DNA of 64,000 nt from G965218495 sp965262785 (GCA_965262785.1 OZ253559.1:1612001-1676000); one strand, 5' to 3'; counted from the stretch's first letter, positions 18,001 to 27,178 are shown. The notes: a model not told the origin generated them from the letters alone. Translations and numbers: made by a program.

Positions 18001-19128
18001 TTAGGCCTCCAAGAGTTTTTGAATCTGCTCGTTGACCACTCTTCCGCCATGCGTGATGCATGCGCCCTTGAATATCTCGTCGTCAAACACTGGTTCAAAC
18101 CGGCCGTTTGCAACAAACCCGCTGATCATGGTCGCCACAGTACGTGCATAGAGGTGGCTCGCATCAGCTGGCATGGTGGCTGGCAGGTTCGTGGGGCCCA
18201 TGATCGTGATGCCGTGCCGAACGAGAGTGGCGTCCGCCCGTGTCATTGCACAGTTGCCGCCGGTGGGCGCGGCCAAATCAACGATGATGCTGCCGGCTTT
18301 CATGGCTTTTATAGCAGACTCGGAAACCAGCCACGGGGCGGCTTGTCCTGGAATCTGGGCCGTCGTGATAACGACATCGCTTTTGGCCAGGTGCGGTATC
18401 AGGAGTTCGGCTTGCTGCTTCGACTTGGCATCCATGAGAGCACGTGCGTAGCCGGCCTCATCCTCCATGTCCTCAATATCGAGGTCAAGCTCTACGAATT
18501 GCGCACCAAGGCTTTGAATCTCTTCACGTACGGCCTCCCGGATGTCGTAGCCCCATACACGCGCCCCGAGTCTTCTGGCGGTAGCAATCGCTTGCAGGCC
18601 CGCCACGCCGGCGCCCAAGACCGTCACGTTTGCCGGACGCACGGTTCCCGCAGCCGTGGTCAGGAGGGGAAAAAAGCGCGGAAGGCTTGCCGCTGCCAGA
18701 AGCACCGCTTTGTAGCCTGACAGGGACGCCATCGCACTGAGCGCATCCATGACCTGCGCCCGCGAGATGCGGGGGACTAGCTCCATAGCGAGTGCAGTTG
18801 TGCCTTGGCCAGCCAGCCTGGCCGCTATCGAGGGCTGGTCGAGCGGACGAAGAAACCCCACAAGGACGCCGCCCGGTTTTAGCAGAAGTGTATCGGAATC
18901 GGAAGGCGCCTGAACACATGCAACTACATCAGCTCCCAAGGCCTGTTCGCGTGTTCCAACCCGGGCGCCCGCATCCGCAAAGTCGGCGTCGCTTACGAAA
19001 GCGCCGGCGCCAGCGCCAGACTCTACCACGACGTCAATCTCCTTTCTGAGGAGCAGTTTCAGGCTGCCTGGGACCAATGCCACGCGGCGCTCGCCCGCTA
19101 CTGCCTCTTTCGCGACCCCAATCGTCAT
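18001..19128 (-). CDS. pntAA: NAD(P) transhydrogenase subunit alpha, NAD-binding part (PntA1)
   Basis: About 375 residues of soluble domain I. It starts MTIGVAKEAVAGERRVAL, the usual alanine dehydrogenase/PNT N-terminus; the dinucleotide loop is VTVLGAGVAGLQAIATARR near residue 165 and VWGYDIREAVREEIQSLGA follows. Near the C-terminus, VDLAAPTGGNCAMT is also typical. It binds NAD(H) in the cytoplasm and docks on the PntAB/PntB membrane core. I prefer the ATG at 19128; a GTG 9 nt upstream would add three residues. First gene of pntAA-pntAB-pntB-thioesterase. Confidence 0.93.
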   Translation of the reverse strand: MTIGVAKEAVAGERRVALVPGSLKLLLRKEIDVVVESGAGAGAFVSDADFADAGARVGTREQALGADVVACVQAPSDSDTLLLKPGGVLVGFLRPLDQPSIAARLAGQGTTALAMELVPRISRAQVMDALSAMASLSGYKAVLLAAASLPRFFPLLTTAAGTVRPANVTVLGAGVAGLQAIATARRLGARVWGYDIREAVREEIQSLGAQFVELDLDIEDMEDEAGYARALMDAKSKQQAELLIPHLAKSDVVITTAQIPGQAAPWLVSESAIKAMKAGSIIVDLAAPTGGNCAMTRADATLVRHGITIMGPTNLPATMPADASHLYARTVATMISGFVANGRFEPVFDDEIFKGACITHGGRVVNEQIQKLLEA

Positions 19129-19165
19129 GCTCGCCACTTACGCATGGGCCAGAATATAAGGCAAG

Positions 19166-20242
19166 TCAACCGTGATTCTTTTCGAAGACCTGCATGAAGG
19201 CTACCAGTGCCTCGACGGCGCTTAGCGGGCATGCATTGTAGATGGAGGCGCGGATGCCGCCCACTGAACGGTGGCCCTTCAAATTCATCAATCCCTTTTC
19301 CGTTGCCTCGCTCACAAATTGCTTTTCCAAGTCTTCCGACGGCAGACGAAAGGTCACGTTCATTTGCGACCGCGCCTCCGGCTGCGCGACGCCGCGATAG
19401 AAGCCCGTAGCGTCAATGGCATCATATAGCAGCGCGGCCTTCAGTCTGTTTTCCGCTGCCATTGCGCCTACGCCTCCCTTTCGCTCCAGCCAATTGAGCA
19501 CCTTATCCACGACATAGACTGCAAAAACCGGCGGCGTGTTGAAACACTTCGCAGCGTGGGTGCCGTAGTCCAGCATTGCAGGCAGCGGCGCTTTGCGGCG
19601 CTGCAGGAAGTCGTCGCGAATGAGAACGACCGTGACACCGGCAGGGCCGATATTTTTTTGTGCGCCCGCATAAATCAGCCCGTAGCGGCTGGAATCAATT
19701 GGACGGCTGAGGAAATCACTGGACGCATCGCATACAAGCGGCACGGGCGCATCCGGCGCCAATCGGAACTGCGTGCCGTAGACCGTATTGTTTGAGGTAA
19801 AGTGGGCGTACGCGGCCTGCGGATCCAGGTCATAGGCTGTCGGGATGAAGGAGAATGCCCGGTCCTCGCTGGAAGCCGCTTTGCGGGCTTTGCCCACGCG
19901 ATTCGCTTCAGCGAGGGCCTTCGTTGCCCATGTCCCGGTAACGAGATAGTCCGCCGAGCTGCCCGTGGTCAAAAAGTTAAGCGGCACCTGGTAAAACTGC
20001 ATAGACGCTCCACCCTGCAGGAACAGGATATGCCACTCGTCGCCAAGGTTGAGCAGGCGCCTTAGTGAGGCACGCGCCGAGGCCTCGATTGCGACGTAGG
20101 CTGCACTTCGATGCGAGATCTCCATCACGGACGCACCGGAGTCCCGGTACACTGGCAAATCTTCCTTTGCCGACTGGATCACCTCCAGTGGCAAAGTGCC
20201 GGGACCTGCCGAAAAGTTGAACAGCCGCTGTGCTTTTTCCAT
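19166..20242 (-). CDS. serC: Phosphoserine aminotransferase
   Basis: A 358-residue PLP enzyme of normal SerC length. It starts RLFNFSAGPGTLPLEVIQ; the PLP lysine lies in IYAGAQKNIGPAGV near residue 195, and the C-terminal LKGHRSVGGIRASIYN is diagnostic. It converts 3-phosphohydroxypyruvate and glutamate to phosphoserine in the serine pathway. The gene follows serA by 10 nt and so probably shares its transcript. No phosphoserine phosphatase (serB) is visible in the window. Confidence 0.93.
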   Translation of the reverse strand: MEKAQRLFNFSAGPGTLPLEVIQSAKEDLPVYRDSGASVMEISHRSAAYVAIEASARASLRRLLNLGDEWHILFLQGGASMQFYQVPLNFLTTGSSADYLVTGTWATKALAEANRVGKARKAASSEDRAFSFIPTAYDLDPQAAYAHFTSNNTVYGTQFRLAPDAPVPLVCDASSDFLSRPIDSSRYGLIYAGAQKNIGPAGVTVVLIRDDFLQRRKAPLPAMLDYGTHAAKCFNTPPVFAVYVVDKVLNWLERKGGVGAMAAENRLKAALLYDAIDATGFYRGVAQPEARSQMNVTFRLPSEDLEKQFVSEATEKGLMNLKGHRSVGGIRASIYNACPLSAVEALVAFMQVFEKNHG

Positions 20243-20252
20243 AGCCTTTGCG

Positions 20253-21455
20253 CTAAAGCGCGATCAGTGAAACAGCAAGCACATGCTGCTGCCATTCGAT
20301 CTGTTGCACCAGCAAGTCATCCGGCTCCCCGCTTACGAGGATCCTGGCGCATGCTGCGCCGCCCATGCCCGCGAATACGAGGTTCTCCATTTCCTGCACA
20401 TTGAGGTTGGCGCCGCGGACGATATCCAAGATGGATGCCAGTACCCCAATACGGTCGCGATGCCGCACCGAAAGCAAATGTGTTGCTGCGGACTGCAGCT
20501 TGATGTTCACACAGTTAGGTACGGACCCCTCTTCGGCGTATGTGCGGATGATCCGCACTGTTTCGTCCGCCGTAGCTTCTTGCGCTTGCAGTGTTGACGC
20601 ACCGATGTGGTGGGTCACATAGACGTTGCTGTGTCTGGCAAGCGGCCACTCGAATGCTCCCTGCTTATAGCGCGGTTCGCCAGCAAAAACGTCGACCGCT
20701 GCACGTATCCCTTTCGTTTCAATGGCCCACTCGAGTGCTTCTTCGTCCACGATGCTGCCGCGCGCAGTATTGATAAAGAGTGCGCCTGACTTCATGGCCC
20801 TGAAGAAATCTAGACCGGCAAGGTGGCGCGTATCGGCATTGGCCGCAACGTGCAGCGTCACAACGTCGGATACGGCCGCGGCGTCCTCTGGGGACCGCGC
20901 CCTGGTCACACCCAGGGCATTCGCCAACTGTGGTGTAAGCGATCGACTCCAAGCCACGACGTTCATAGACAAGCCCAGCGCGGCCTGGGCTACCAGGCGT
21001 CCAATCGGACCGAAACCTATCACGCCAACCGTGCGCTGGCATAGGCCCCGCGCCTTTGAAAAGCGCGCCTTATCCCATGATCCTTCACGGGACGCCTGCA
21101 CGGACTCAGGGATTCGGCGGTCAAGCGACAGCATGAGCCCGATGGCAAGTTCAGCAACCGCGTGTCCGTTTTTTCCCGGGCAATTGGCAACAAAAATGCC
21201 GAGTTCGCTGGCAGCTTCCACGTTGACGTTGTCGTAGCCGGCACCTGCACGAACGACCAAGCCCAGCGCTGGGCTCGCCTGCAAAGCGGACCGGCTGACT
21301 TTGGTGGACCGTACCACAAGCACATCGGCCATGAGTGCGCCGAGTTCCTGCTGAAGTTTGTCACCATCTACGAATGCTTCCGTGACATCGTGTCCAGCAG
21401 CATGCAGCGAAGTGACGCTGGCCGCAGGCAGCTTGTCGGCGATGAGTACCTTCAT
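20253..21455 (-). CDS. serA: D-3-phosphoglycerate dehydrogenase
   Basis: A 400-residue D-2-hydroxyacid dehydrogenase. The NAD loop is VGVIGFGPIGRLVAQAALG near residue 145; the catalytic set is NTARGSIVDE (Arg), AGEPR (Glu) and THHIGAST (His). A C-terminal ACT-like domain begins near residue 320 (LSVRHRDRIGVLASILDIV) and is the likely site of serine feedback in this family. It catalyses the first step from 3-phosphoglycerate to serine. It lies between the DUF1015 gene (1 nt upstream) and serC, a grouping common in FCB bacteria. Confidence 0.92.
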   Translation of the reverse strand: MKVLIADKLPAASVTSLHAAGHDVTEAFVDGDKLQQELGALMADVLVVRSTKVSRSALQASPALGLVVRAGAGYDNVNVEAASELGIFVANCPGKNGHAVAELAIGLMLSLDRRIPESVQASREGSWDKARFSKARGLCQRTVGVIGFGPIGRLVAQAALGLSMNVVAWSRSLTPQLANALGVTRARSPEDAAAVSDVVTLHVAANADTRHLAGLDFFRAMKSGALFINTARGSIVDEEALEWAIETKGIRAAVDVFAGEPRYKQGAFEWPLARHSNVYVTHHIGASTLQAQEATADETVRIIRTYAEEGSVPNCVNIKLQSAATHLLSVRHRDRIGVLASILDIVRGANLNVQEMENLVFAGMGGAACARILVSGEPDDLLVQQIEWQQHVLAVSLIAL

Positions 21456-21456
21456 G

Positions 21457-22647
21457 TCACTTGTCGAAAAGATTCACGAGAATGCCGCTCCGCAACTTGG
21501 GTTCGAACCATGTTGACTTCGGCGGCATAAGCAGATCGGCATCAGAGACATCGATAAGTTCTTTCATGCTGGTCGCGAACATAGAAAACGCCACGGCGTC
21601 CCGCAGGTGATTCACGCGCTCCTCCAGCGCCTGCGTGCCCCGAATGCCGCCGACAAACTCAATATTGGGGTCTGTCCTTTGATCCTCAATTCCGAACACA
21701 GGCTCAAGTATATACTCGCTGAGGCGGGCCACGTCCAACTTGTCCGCTACACTTGAGCGCCGCGTCGCCGGCAGTGCTGCTAAATGCCAGGCACCGTTTG
21801 AATATACTCGCACTTCTCCAGCCTTTGATGGTGTAGCCTGCACTGCATGGGGGCTTTGCGCGATCTGGGCTTCGAGAAGGTCCAGTGCGGCATCCACGTT
21901 GCGCACGATCCGATTATAGGGTAGGATGCGCATTTGGCCGACCGGAAAAAGTACCGCCGGAAAAGAGGCGCTTCCTTCCAAGCCCAAGGCCCTGTGCGTC
22001 TCGGCGGCCGCTTGGCACCGGTGGTGCCCGTCCGCAATGTACAGATACGGAACATCAGCAAATGCATGCACTAGAGGCTCGTACTCAGATACGTGCCAGA
22101 CCGTATGGCGAACGCCGTCGCTGGCCACAAAGTCGTAGAGCGGGTCATCCTGCTGAACTGCTTCAACCTGCATCTCCACTACCGTGCTGTCGCGATACGC
22201 GAGCATCACGGGCTCGGCATGTGCACGTTGTGTGACGAAGTGGCGTGTGCGATCGGCTACCTTGGGTGGGCGAGTGTTTTCGTGCTTCTTGATGGTGCCG
22301 TTCAGGTATTCTGCAACGCTCACGCAGCCGAAGAGTCCCGTTTGCATATGCGCCGCTGCTTCCAGCCGATACACGTACAGGGTGGGTGCTTCGTCTCGGA
22401 CGCTGTGTTCGCTGTTGATATAGTGCTGCAGATTGGCCGCGCCAATTTCGTAGACTGCGTCCGCGTGCTCGTCGGTGCCGACGGGGAGGTCAATTTCCGG
22501 ACGCACCACGTGCAGAAAGCTGAGCGGATTACCGGCTGCCAAGACGCGTGCCTCGGGTACGCTCACGACATCATACGGCACCGAACCTACGGCACTGCAT
22601 ACCGCTGGCACGGGCCGCAGTGCGCGGAAGGGACGTAGGGTCGCCAT
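21457..22647 (-). CDS. DUF1015-family protein
   Basis: A 396-residue protein starting MATLRPFRALRPV at the ATG at 22647; the longer open frame upstream is not needed. Recognisable DUF1015 features are the N-terminal FRALRPVP...VPYDVVS, the middle EYLNGTIKKHENTRPPKVADR and IADGHHRCQAA. The family is soluble and often encoded with serA and serC; its biochemical activity is not established to my knowledge. The serA ATG begins one base after its stop, giving the operon DUF1015-serA-serC. It diverges from the tRNA gene to its right. Confidence 0.88.
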   Translation of the reverse strand: MATLRPFRALRPVPAVCSAVGSVPYDVVSVPEARVLAAGNPLSFLHVVRPEIDLPVGTDEHADAVYEIGAANLQHYINSEHSVRDEAPTLYVYRLEAAAHMQTGLFGCVSVAEYLNGTIKKHENTRPPKVADRTRHFVTQRAHAEPVMLAYRDSTVVEMQVEAVQQDDPLYDFVASDGVRHTVWHVSEYEPLVHAFADVPYLYIADGHHRCQAAAETHRALGLEGSASFPAVLFPVGQMRILPYNRIVRNVDAALDLLEAQIAQSPHAVQATPSKAGEVRVYSNGAWHLAALPATRRSSVADKLDVARLSEYILEPVFGIEDQRTDPNIEFVGGIRGTQALEERVNHLRDAVAFSMFATSMKELIDVSDADLLMPPKSTWFEPKLRSGILVNLFDK

Positions 22648-22799
22648 GGGTCTTGGGCGATAATAATTAGTGGAATTAGAAGGACAAAGTAGCTCGCCTG
22701 AGTCGCCTGGAGGCAAGTGCAACCATTGAACTATTTGTGGTGGGCTGTGTGCCACCGGGAGAGACTTCGCGAAAGGTTCAACAAAGACGGAACTAGGGT

Positions 22800-22829
22800 T
22801 TGCAACTTATCCCTCGATTCCCGTAGATT
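22800..22829 (+). promoter_or_regulatory. Candidate sigma70-type promoter of the initiator tRNA gene
   Basis: TTGCAA at 22800-22805 and TAGATT at 22824-22829 are separated by 18 nt, and the tRNA 5' end begins 13 nt downstream. Spacing and position fit a vegetative promoter for a stable RNA. The match was found by eye only. Confidence 0.4.
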
Positions 22830-22841
22830 AGAGGCAGACTT

Positions 22842-23228
22842 CGCGGGGTGGAGCAGCAGGTAGCTCATCGGGCTCAAGCTGCAGGTCAGGGTTCGCGATC
22901 ATCTGCCAGGATGGAGGTTGGTCGCACACGTGAGAGCAGTTCCGCCGCGGCTCTCGTGTTTTTGCCCTGAGGTCTGCAATGGGCTGCGCGATGGGGAAAC
23001 TCTCGCGTGAACTCCTGTCAAATTCGGGGAAGCCTTTGGCGGGGTGATCCCGAGCCAAGCTTTGGCGATGCGCCAAGGAAGGTGTAGAGACTTGATGGCA
23101 GGCACCCTAACGGCTTGGCCGAGGGTGAAGAGAAAGTCCAGACCACAAACGGTCGTAGGCCGGCAGCGAAAGCTGTAGTGGTACGCATAACCCGAAGGTC
23201 GCAGGTTCGAATCCTGCCCCCGCTACCA
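22842..23228 (+). tRNA. tRNA-fMet (initiator, CAU), split by a group I intron
   Basis: Exon 1 is 22842-22874 (acceptor 5' strand CGCGGGG, D-arm GAGC..GCTC, anticodon stem TCGGG, loop C32-T33). Exon 2 is 23186-23228 (anticodon CAT, stem CCCGA, variable loop AGGTC, T-arm GCAGG-TTCGAAT-CCTGC, acceptor CCCCGCT, then A-CCA encoded). Joined, they give a 76-nt tRNA. Initiator marks are a non-Watson-Crick 1-72 pair (C1 opposite T72) and three G-C pairs at the base of the anticodon stem. Read directly, the gene is interrupted by 311 nt exactly before the anticodon. It is the only tRNA I can support in the window. Confidence 0.93.
22875..23185 (+). ncRNA. Group I intron (IC3-like) within tRNA-fMet
   Basis: The 5' exon ends in T (position 33) and the intron ends in G (23185), as group I splicing requires. 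Conserved core elements can be read: a P4/P5 region with AAATTCGGGGAAGCC; P7 strands GAGACTTG (23087-23094) and AAAGTCC (23133-23139); P8 ACCCT/AGGGT (23104-23108 and 23122-23126); P9 GACC/GGTC (23141-23144 and 23151-23154); and a GAAA tetraloop hairpin CAGC-GAAA-GCTG (23164-23175). A possible internal guide GGTC at 22884-22887 pairs with the exon end GGCT through U-G, C-G, G-U and G-C. The core strongly resembles the cyanobacterial tRNA-Leu intron class. No ORF or homing endonuclease is present. Confidence 0.9.
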
Positions 23229-23231
23229 GCG

Positions 23232-23265
23232 AAAAGGCCGCGGCACTGCTGCGGCCTTTTCTGTT
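23232..23265 (+). terminator. Rho-independent terminator of the tRNA gene
   Basis: AAAAGGCCGC (23232-23241) pairs perfectly with GCGGCCTTTT (23251-23260) around a 9-nt loop, and CTGTTTTG follows. It begins 3 nt after the CCA end of the tRNA, giving a monocistronic tRNA transcript. Confidence 0.85.
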
Positions 23266-23642
23266 TTGTGATAATGTTGACTGCTACGAAAGGCAAATCG
23301 CGTATCCCCGCGCACGGCAACGTCACGACGGCAGCCCGGTTGCAGCGAGCACCGATAGCCGCGGGTGCGGTCAGCGCTCTTCCAACAAAAGCTATCGCTG
23401 CCTGGGACTCTTGTCCTGAGTTGACCGCCACAGGTGAAATGCTGGGCTCCCTAAGCTACAGCCATGGCGCCGGGCCGGTTCGTGGGTCCGTCGTCACCAG
23501 CTTTCCATTCCGACAGGAAGGGCCTGCGGTTAGCCAGGGAAGGGCGAGCGGCCGTCGGCCTCGAGAACCAGCCTATCGATGAATAGGTTAGCCGCCCGCG
23601 GTTAGGAGTGCAACGCAGGAGAAAACAACGCATCCAAGTACC
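23266..23642. other. Intergenic region between the tRNA and the ABC transporter
   Basis: About 380 bp. Open frames on both strands cross it but show no domain features. I see no RNA gene. It probably contains the promoter for the ABC exporter genes, without a motif I can defend. Confidence 0.4.
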
Positions 23643-24356
23643 ATGCCAGATTCAGTCATCCTGCGCGTAGATAGGCTTACAAAAACGTACAAAAGCGGAT
23701 CTGCGCGCCTGACGGTTCTCAACGAGGTTTCGTTCGAGGCCAAAGAGGGTGAAACAATTGCCATCGTCGGTCCCTCTGGCAGCGGCAAGACTACTCTGCT
23801 GGGTCTCTGTGCCGGGCTTGATACGCCGACGAGCGGTACTGTTGAGCTCGGCGGTACCAATCTGGCACGCCTTACCGAAAATGCCCGAGCGGCCCTGCGC
23901 AACGAATTAGTAGGCTTTGTCTTCCAGACCTTCAAGCTGATTCCTACGCTTACGGCTCTTGAAAATGTGATGGTGCCCGCTGAGCTGCGCCGAAACCGCA
24001 AGGCACGTTCACGGGCACTGGCACTATTGGAGGATGTAGGCCTGGGCGACCGCGGTCACCACTATCCAGCGCAGCTGAGCGGGGGTGAACAGCAGCGCGT
24101 TGGTTTGGCTCGCGCATTTATTAACCGCCCAGGGATACTCTTTGCGGACGAGCCTACGGGGAACCTGGATGCGGATACCAGCGAAACCATTGAGCACTTG
24201 TTGCTGGAGCTTAACCGCAGTGCAGGCACTACGCTCATCGTCGTGACACATGACATGCACTTAGCAGCCCGTGCGGACAGGATCCTTGCGTTAAAGGGTG
24301 GAGAAATCGTGTCCGAACACAAAGCGGCTGTGGTTGTGGACGCTCTTGCCGAGTAG
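23643..24356 (+). CDS. ABC transporter ATP-binding protein, LolD/YbbA type
   Basis: A 237-residue ATPase with Walker A GPSGSGKTT near residue 41, Q-loop VFQTFKLIPTLTALENV, signature LSGGEQQRVGLARAF near 146, Walker B ILFADEPTG near 168 and H-loop VVTHD. The sequence pattern, including ENVMVPAEL, is that of the MacB/LolD/YbbA group, which works with FtsX-like permeases on lipoproteins or lipids rather than as a classical importer. The permease gene starts about 10 nt after its stop, so they form one unit. Substrate unknown. Confidence 0.9.
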   Translation: MPDSVILRVDRLTKTYKSGSARLTVLNEVSFEAKEGETIAIVGPSGSGKTTLLGLCAGLDTPTSGTVELGGTNLARLTENARAALRNELVGFVFQTFKLIPTLTALENVMVPAELRRNRKARSRALALLEDVGLGDRGHHYPAQLSGGEQQRVGLARAFINRPGILFADEPTGNLDADTSETIEHLLLELNRSAGTTLIVVTHDMHLAARADRILALKGGEIVSEHKAAVVVDALAE

Positions 24357-24365
24357 GTGCTTGCT

Positions 24366-26870
24366 ATGCTGGACAAGTGGACATGGCAGATGGCCAACCG
24401 GGACAGCAAGGGTAGCCGACGGCGGCTGCTGCTTTTCTTGTCGGCGATGGTCGTTGGGGTCGCTGCCCTGGTTGCGATTCTTTCTTTTGGTCACAGTCTG
24501 GAACGCACCATAGACAGGGATGCCGGTTCGCTGTTGGGCGGAGATCTGCGGATTTCAAGCCAGAGCCCATTCACGCCGGCTGAGGAAATGCTGATCGACT
24601 CTTTGGGCGGCGCGCAGGCGCGCCGCGTGTCGTTTGTTGCGTCTGCGCAGTTTTCCGGGCAGGGCGCGACGCAGGCCGTGCAAGTGCGGGCGATGGAGCA
24701 GCAATTTCCGCTGTACGGGGAACTAGCCGTCAGCCCTCCGGGGGCGGAAGCGGAGATGCGCAGCGGGGGCGGCGTGCTGGTTCTGAGAAGCGCTTTGTCT
24801 GCCGCCCGCGTGGAGCCAGGAGATTCGGTGACGATTCGGGGCCGCCGCTTTTTGATTGCCGGTATCCTATTGGGGGCACGTGTAGAAAATGCTTTTCAGA
24901 TGCTGTTCCAACCGCCGGTGTACATGTCGCTGGCAGACTTGGACTCGCTGCAAGGCAGCTCAGCTACATATGATGTCTTCTTCAGGTTCGACCGAAACGT
25001 GGATCTTGCGGCGCTGGAGTCCGATATCCAGGAAAGTCATGCGGTGCGAACTAGGATCGTTGAAGACGAAAAAGAGGATTGGCAGCAATTTCTGGCTCTA
25101 CTGGAGGGCTTCTTGGGGATTGTGGGGTTCTTTGCGCTGATCCTTGGCGGCCTCGGAGTTGGAAGTGTGCTCCAAGTGCATTGTAAGGAACGACATGATA
25201 CCGTCGCCGTGATGCGCTGCTTGGGCGCGTCATCAGGCCGCGCAACAAGCGTATACGTTGCACAGGCGATAGCGATGGGTGTGATCGTCGGTGTCGCTGC
25301 TGGCGCGGTGGGGACGTTGGGGCAAGTACTGCTGCCGCTGGGTATTGCAGACCTGCTCCCGGTGGACATCAGCTACCGTGTTTCCACCAAGGGGCTTCTC
25401 TCCGGCCTGGGTCTAGGCATTGGTGCCACCCTATTGTTTGCGCTCTTGCCGCTGTCTGGGCTAAGGGAGGTCTCGCCGCTGGAAGCGCTGAGAACAGCAT
25501 ATGGGCGCCGGCGCATTCGCAAGTCTCGCCTTGGGATCTATGCACTCATAGCACTTGGCATCGGCCTCTGTGCCTGGGCTCAAAGCGGCGGCATTGTGAT
25601 CGCCATCATCTATACCGTTGCCATTGGTATCTGCTTTGGTCTGCTGGCGCTGGCCGCCTTGGGGTTCATCAAGCTGGCGCGTGCCATTGCGCCACGAATT
25701 CGCAACTACGCCATTCGTCAGGGTATGGCAAACATGCACCGTCCCAACAACCAGACGCTGCTAATGGTACTGGCGCTGGGCTTGGGTACCGTGATGATTA
25801 TGACGCAGGTGCTGATTCAGGGCACTGTAGTCGGAGCATTTGAATCCATGAACTTCGGAGCGGTTGAGGTGCCTGATCTGGTCCTGCCGGCAGTGTCCTC
25901 CGAGGAAGTAGAGGAAGTCCGAAGCCTGGTCAGGGAGCACGACTTAGACATCTTGAGTGAGATGGTCATGCTTCCGATGGCTGTTGACTCTATCTATGGA
26001 CGTACTATCGCCGACTCAGCAAAGGCGGATACGGCATATTGGCCGAGCCATATGGCAACATTTGCAGATGCACGCCTGGACTCCCTCACGGTTTTGGAGG
26101 GCACGTTTGTACCGGAATGGCACGATGCTGTAGGGGCTGCGCCCGTGGCGGTGAGCTCCTTGTTGGCTCAGGAGGAATTGCACGTGGCCGTAGGAGACAC
26201 CGTCTTGTTCAGGGTGAATGACGAAACCTTTCTTGCGCGGATCGGCAGCATCTTTAAAGGTGCCGCCTTGCAAAGCAGCTCGACCCCAACGCCTCCAAGT
26301 GGAATAATTCTGCCAAGAGGCGTTCTTGAGTCGCTGCCACATTCCCGCACGATATCAGTGAAGGCCGACGACACACAGTCGCTGTCGGCGTTTTATGGTT
26401 CAGTGACAGATCGGTATCCTGACCTGTTCGTGATCAACGTACCCTTGATTCTTGGCGTCGTGCAAGAGGTGTTTAACCGGGTCACCTACATGATTCGCTT
26501 CATGTCCCTATTCAGCATCATAGCCGGCATCATGGTACTTGCCGGTGCGGTCATGGTAAGCCGTCAGGCGCGTGTGGAACAGACAGTGTTGCTGAAGACG
26601 CTCGGGGCTTCCAAAAAGCAGGTCTACACGATAATGTGCGCAGAGTACTTGTGCCTGGGTTTTTTGGCAACAGCTACGGGCTTGGGGCTGGCAATGGCGG
26701 CAGCCTGGGCAATCACTGGTTTCCAACTCAACGTAGCATTGATCATGCCAAAGGTCCCCCTTGCGGTGGCGGCGGTAGTACTCATGGTTCTTACTCTGGC
26801 CGTCGGGTTGCTCAACAGCCGAGGCATCTACGCGCGCCCTCCGCTGGAGATATTGCGCGCCGAGGTATGA
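24366..26870 (+). CDS. FtsX-like ABC permease, YbbP type
   Basis: A long permease of about 834 residues with an N-terminal membrane helix, a periplasmic domain of about 200 residues, a first FtsX module (three helices near 245-370), further helices, a second periplasmic domain and a C-terminal FtsX module (IAGIMVLAGAVMVSRQARVEQTVLLKTLGAS and following). Eight to ten helices and two FtsX modules match E. coli YbbP, which pairs with YbbA. It is expected in the inner membrane with the preceding ATPase. I prefer the ATG at 24366 to a GTG at 24357. Transported substrate is not known. Confidence 0.85.
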   Translation: MLDKWTWQMANRDSKGSRRRLLLFLSAMVVGVAALVAILSFGHSLERTIDRDAGSLLGGDLRISSQSPFTPAEEMLIDSLGGAQARRVSFVASAQFSGQGATQAVQVRAMEQQFPLYGELAVSPPGAEAEMRSGGGVLVLRSALSAARVEPGDSVTIRGRRFLIAGILLGARVENAFQMLFQPPVYMSLADLDSLQGSSATYDVFFRFDRNVDLAALESDIQESHAVRTRIVEDEKEDWQQFLALLEGFLGIVGFFALILGGLGVGSVLQVHCKERHDTVAVMRCLGASSGRATSVYVAQAIAMGVIVGVAAGAVGTLGQVLLPLGIADLLPVDISYRVSTKGLLSGLGLGIGATLLFALLPLSGLREVSPLEALRTAYGRRRIRKSRLGIYALIALGIGLCAWAQSGGIVIAIIYTVAIGICFGLLALAALGFIKLARAIAPRIRNYAIRQGMANMHRPNNQTLLMVLALGLGTVMIMTQVLIQGTVVGAFESMNFGAVEVPDLVLPAVSSEEVEEVRSLVREHDLDILSEMVMLPMAVDSIYGRTIADSAKADTAYWPSHMATFADARLDSLTVLEGTFVPEWHDAVGAAPVAVSSLLAQEELHVAVGDTVLFRVNDETFLARIGSIFKGAALQSSSTPTPPSGIILPRGVLESLPHSRTISVKADDTQSLSAFYGSVTDRYPDLFVINVPLILGVVQEVFNRVTYMIRFMSLFSIIAGIMVLAGAVMVSRQARVEQTVLLKTLGASKKQVYTIMCAEYLCLGFLATATGLGLAMAAAWAITGFQLNVALIMPKVPLAVAAVVLMVLTLAVGLLNSRGIYARPPLEILRAEV

Positions 26871-27178
26871 GTTCGTCCGCTAGATGCCGTGCATTTGCGC
26901 GGGTGTGAGTGCAACAGGCAACGGTTGGCTTCTGATGTGCTGGACCGTAACCAGAATCGATGATATGGCATAACAATTCAGGTGATTGTAGGGGCCTGTG
27001 CTCCTATTCTTGCCGTCAATGGTGACGGACGTCGCTGCATCGGTCGCAGTCACCTCGCTTAGCCCTGTGTGCCTAGAATATCCGTTACCCTTTAGCTTCA
27101 GAAATTAGGGAGCAATTTCGGATCCGCCGTTGGCATCCGATTTGGGCGATTCAGCTTTCCTGATCAACCATTAGCCCA
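26871..27178. other. Intergenic region upstream of the IS3-family element
   Basis: About 310 bp that must include the left end of the IS3 element. I could not define a terminal inverted repeat by eye. No gene is supported. Confidence 0.35.

Noticed and set aside
23081..23160. RNase P RNA-like motif (AAAGTCC with ACAAACG)
   Set aside because: The resemblance is explained by the P7-P9 part of the group I intron; the remaining RNase P conserved regions are missing.
23161..23228. Lone tRNA 3' half, or a pseudo-tRNA at a mobile element attachment site
   Set aside because: The matching 5' half is 311 nt upstream and the spacer has a group I intron core, so the gene is split rather than truncated.
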